From positions 1-15,728 of the forward strand of contig JAEZBW010000112.1 of NCBI GenBank assembly GCA_023426765.1: a DNA stretch of 15,728 nt, in the 5' to 3' direction. The notes beneath the pieces were generated by a model. It had not been told where the DNA came from, made no database searches, and was given only the letters and a program-made list of their open reading frames with translations. Origin of the DNA: Bacillota bacterium. GTDB lineage: Bacteria > Bacillota > Clostridia > DSM-8532. Positions 14,805 through 15,728 of this stretch are shown piece after piece (within the stretch, counting starts at the first letter, position 1; every line of letters starts with the position of its first letter). Both the position numbers and the translations under genes were made by a program.

Positions 14805-15458
14805 TTATTCGGATTGCAGCCTGGTACCGCATTCGGTGCAGAATTTCGTCGCACCGGTCAGCTTTGCACCGCATTCCGGGCAGAATCTTTCCCGTGCAAG
14901 CTTTGCACCGCACTCGGGACAGAACTTCGTATTCTTCGCCAAAGCAACACCACAATCAGGGCAGCTGGCGGTAATGACTTCCTTCCAGTTTTCACGCCCC
15001 AGCTTTCTGTCTTCATCGGCCATGCAGGCATGAGCCCACACTTCCTCCACCGATCGATTGGACTGTGCGGCAGCCATCTCTACGCCCAAATCGGGTGCGC
15101 ACTGTTTACAAAGACCTTTGCGCTGGTTCCAGCACTTGTTTTTACAAACCCAGCTTTGGCATCGGGGGCATTGGATAAAATCCTGCGCCAAATCACGGAC
15201 TGCTTCCTCAAAGGCCTCATCATGCGCTTTTTCCCAGGCTGCTGAATGTACCCTGCTTCCGAGATCCGCCGTCCGGTTGAATACCCCGCCAAACAGACTG
15301 GATGCTGCGTCTAACACCTGAGAAACGCTCCCGGTAACAGACGGCTTAAACTTTGTCCTGCAGGTTGTACCGCAGCGGCTGCATTCAAACTCGTACTGGA
15401 ACCCCTTATCGGTACTCAAATCATTGTAATTTCCAGAAAACTGAAACTTCTCACCCAT
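14805..15458 (-). CDS. Multi-zinc-ribbon protein of unknown function
   Basis: This 217-residue cytoplasmic protein contains many zinc-binding cysteines. An N-terminal knuckle has C26, C29 and C33 (CSRCGTTC). A glycine/serine-rich helical stretch (about 41-95) follows. A central cluster holds C97, C100, C105, C109, C117 and C120 (CPRC...CKNKC...CKQC). The C-terminal tail carries four CxxC units at 166/169, 180/183, 193/196 and 207/210 with repeated FCPECGAKL wording. I chose the ATG at 15458 because AAGGGG lies 6 nt before it; an ATG at 15515 would add 19 residues but has no better site. No family function is recognised. It could be a scaffold or a nucleic-acid or protein-binding factor. It stands alone, convergent with the M42 cluster. 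Confidence 0.85.
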   Translation of the reverse strand: MGEKFQFSGNYNDLSTDKGFQYEFECSRCGTTCRTKFKPSVTGSVSQVLDAASSLFGGVFNRTADLGSRVHSAAWEKAHDEAFEEAVRDLAQDFIQCPRCQSWVCKNKCWNQRKGLCKQCAPDLGVEMAAAQSNRSVEEVWAHACMADEDRKLGRENWKEVITASCPDCGVALAKNTKFCPECGAKLARERFCPECGAKLTGATKFCTECGTRLQSE

Positions 15459-15492
15459 ACAGATCCCCTTTTCCGAATTTCTTTCATTTACG

Positions 15493-15511
15493 TGCACACC
15501 GTATATGTGCA
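15493..15511. promoter_or_regulatory. Inverted repeat in the zinc-ribbon gene leader
   Basis: TGCACA (15493-15498) and TGTGCA (15506-15511) form a 6-bp inverted repeat with a 7-bp spacer, upstream of ATG 15458 on the - strand. It could be an operator or an RNA hairpin, but it is short. Confidence 0.3.
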
Positions 15512-15574
15512 ACATCTACAGTGTGTACCCCATTTGATCAAAATAATACACCACGAAGGTCGAGTACAAACATA

Positions 15575-15602
15575 ATTATACTGCAATTATCCAAAATGTG
15601 AA
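15575..15602 (-). promoter_or_regulatory. Candidate promoter for the zinc-ribbon gene
   Basis: Read on the - strand, TTCACA (15602-15597) matches 5 of 6 bases of the -35 consensus, and TATAAT (15580-15575) is a perfect -10, with a 16-bp spacer. Transcription would start near 15568, giving a leader of about 110 nt that includes the inverted repeat at 15493-15511. Confidence 0.55.
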
Positions 15603-15728
15603 AGTAATCTCCGAAAAATGTCTTTGATGCAAAGTCGGGTTGCGTGCAAACAACTTTTGGATTACGCATAAAACAGGAAATTCAAGGGAAGATTATCAGT
15701 GTTGGCGAATTATCCTGTTATATTTGAT
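15603..15728. other. Right-end noncoding stretch
   Basis: No gene or RNA is recognised. The only structure noted is AACAGGA (15672-15678) facing TCCTGTT (15713-15719), too far apart to interpret. A gene could begin just beyond the window. Confidence 0.4.

Noticed and set aside
14173..14955. 260-codon frame on the - strand across the third M42 gene and the terminator
   Set aside because: It is antisense to a clear M42 gene, lacks a ribosome site and shows no family resemblance; the well-supported genes on each side explain the DNA.

Overview
The window looks like a chromosomal segment of a flagellated, Gram-positive, low-to-mid GC bacterium, most likely in the class Clostridia. This rests on the fliP-fliQ-fliR-flhB order, strong GGAGG-type ribosome binding sites, a T-box leader in front of ileS, the xpaC-telA (yaaN-like) pair known from Firmicutes, and M42 (TET-type) aminopeptidases. 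The species cannot be named from the sequence. Nearly all genes are on the + strand; only the last one is on the - strand.

Layout. (1) Positions 1-2798 hold the end of a flagellar export-gate operon: a 5'-truncated fliP, then fliQ, fliR and flhB, the inner-membrane core of the flagellar type III export apparatus. flhA and flhF, which often follow flhB, are absent. (2) Positions 2864-5683 hold a membrane acyltransferase (acyltransferase-3 family) and a B12-binding-type radical SAM protein. A 25-codon ORF between them overlaps the radical SAM start codon. (3) Positions 5684-6179 are a noncoding stretch that begins with a terminator-like hairpin. (4) Positions 6180-8056 hold an XpaC-like membrane protein and a TelA/YaaN-like coiled-coil protein, closed by a strong terminator at 8133-8157. 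(5) Positions 8215-11412 hold a near-consensus promoter, a T-box riboswitch with an AUC (Ile) specifier and a UGGU bulge, an imperfect repeat-like hairpin, and ileS. (6) Positions 11423-11553 are an unusual GGGGACA/TGTCCCC inverted-repeat block with two copies of a 16-bp repeat. (7) Positions 11570-14685 hold three tandem, divergent M42 metallo-aminopeptidases; the second and third overlap by 4 bp. (8) A bidirectional terminator at 14755-14788 separates them from a convergent multi-zinc-ribbon protein at 14805-15458 (-).

Functionally the window is mostly housekeeping and motility. Uncharged tRNA-Ile should induce ileS through the T-box, and the adjacent M42 cluster would recycle peptides to amino acids, though a regulatory link between the two is only inference. 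I see no CRISPR array, prophage, intact insertion sequence, tRNA or rRNA, and no clear new defence or biosynthetic system. The most interesting items are the ileS/M42 repeat block, the hairpin inserted between the T-box and ileS, the M42 triplet with one altered metal ligand, the tandemly duplicated zinc-ribbon tail, and two junction mini-ORFs.
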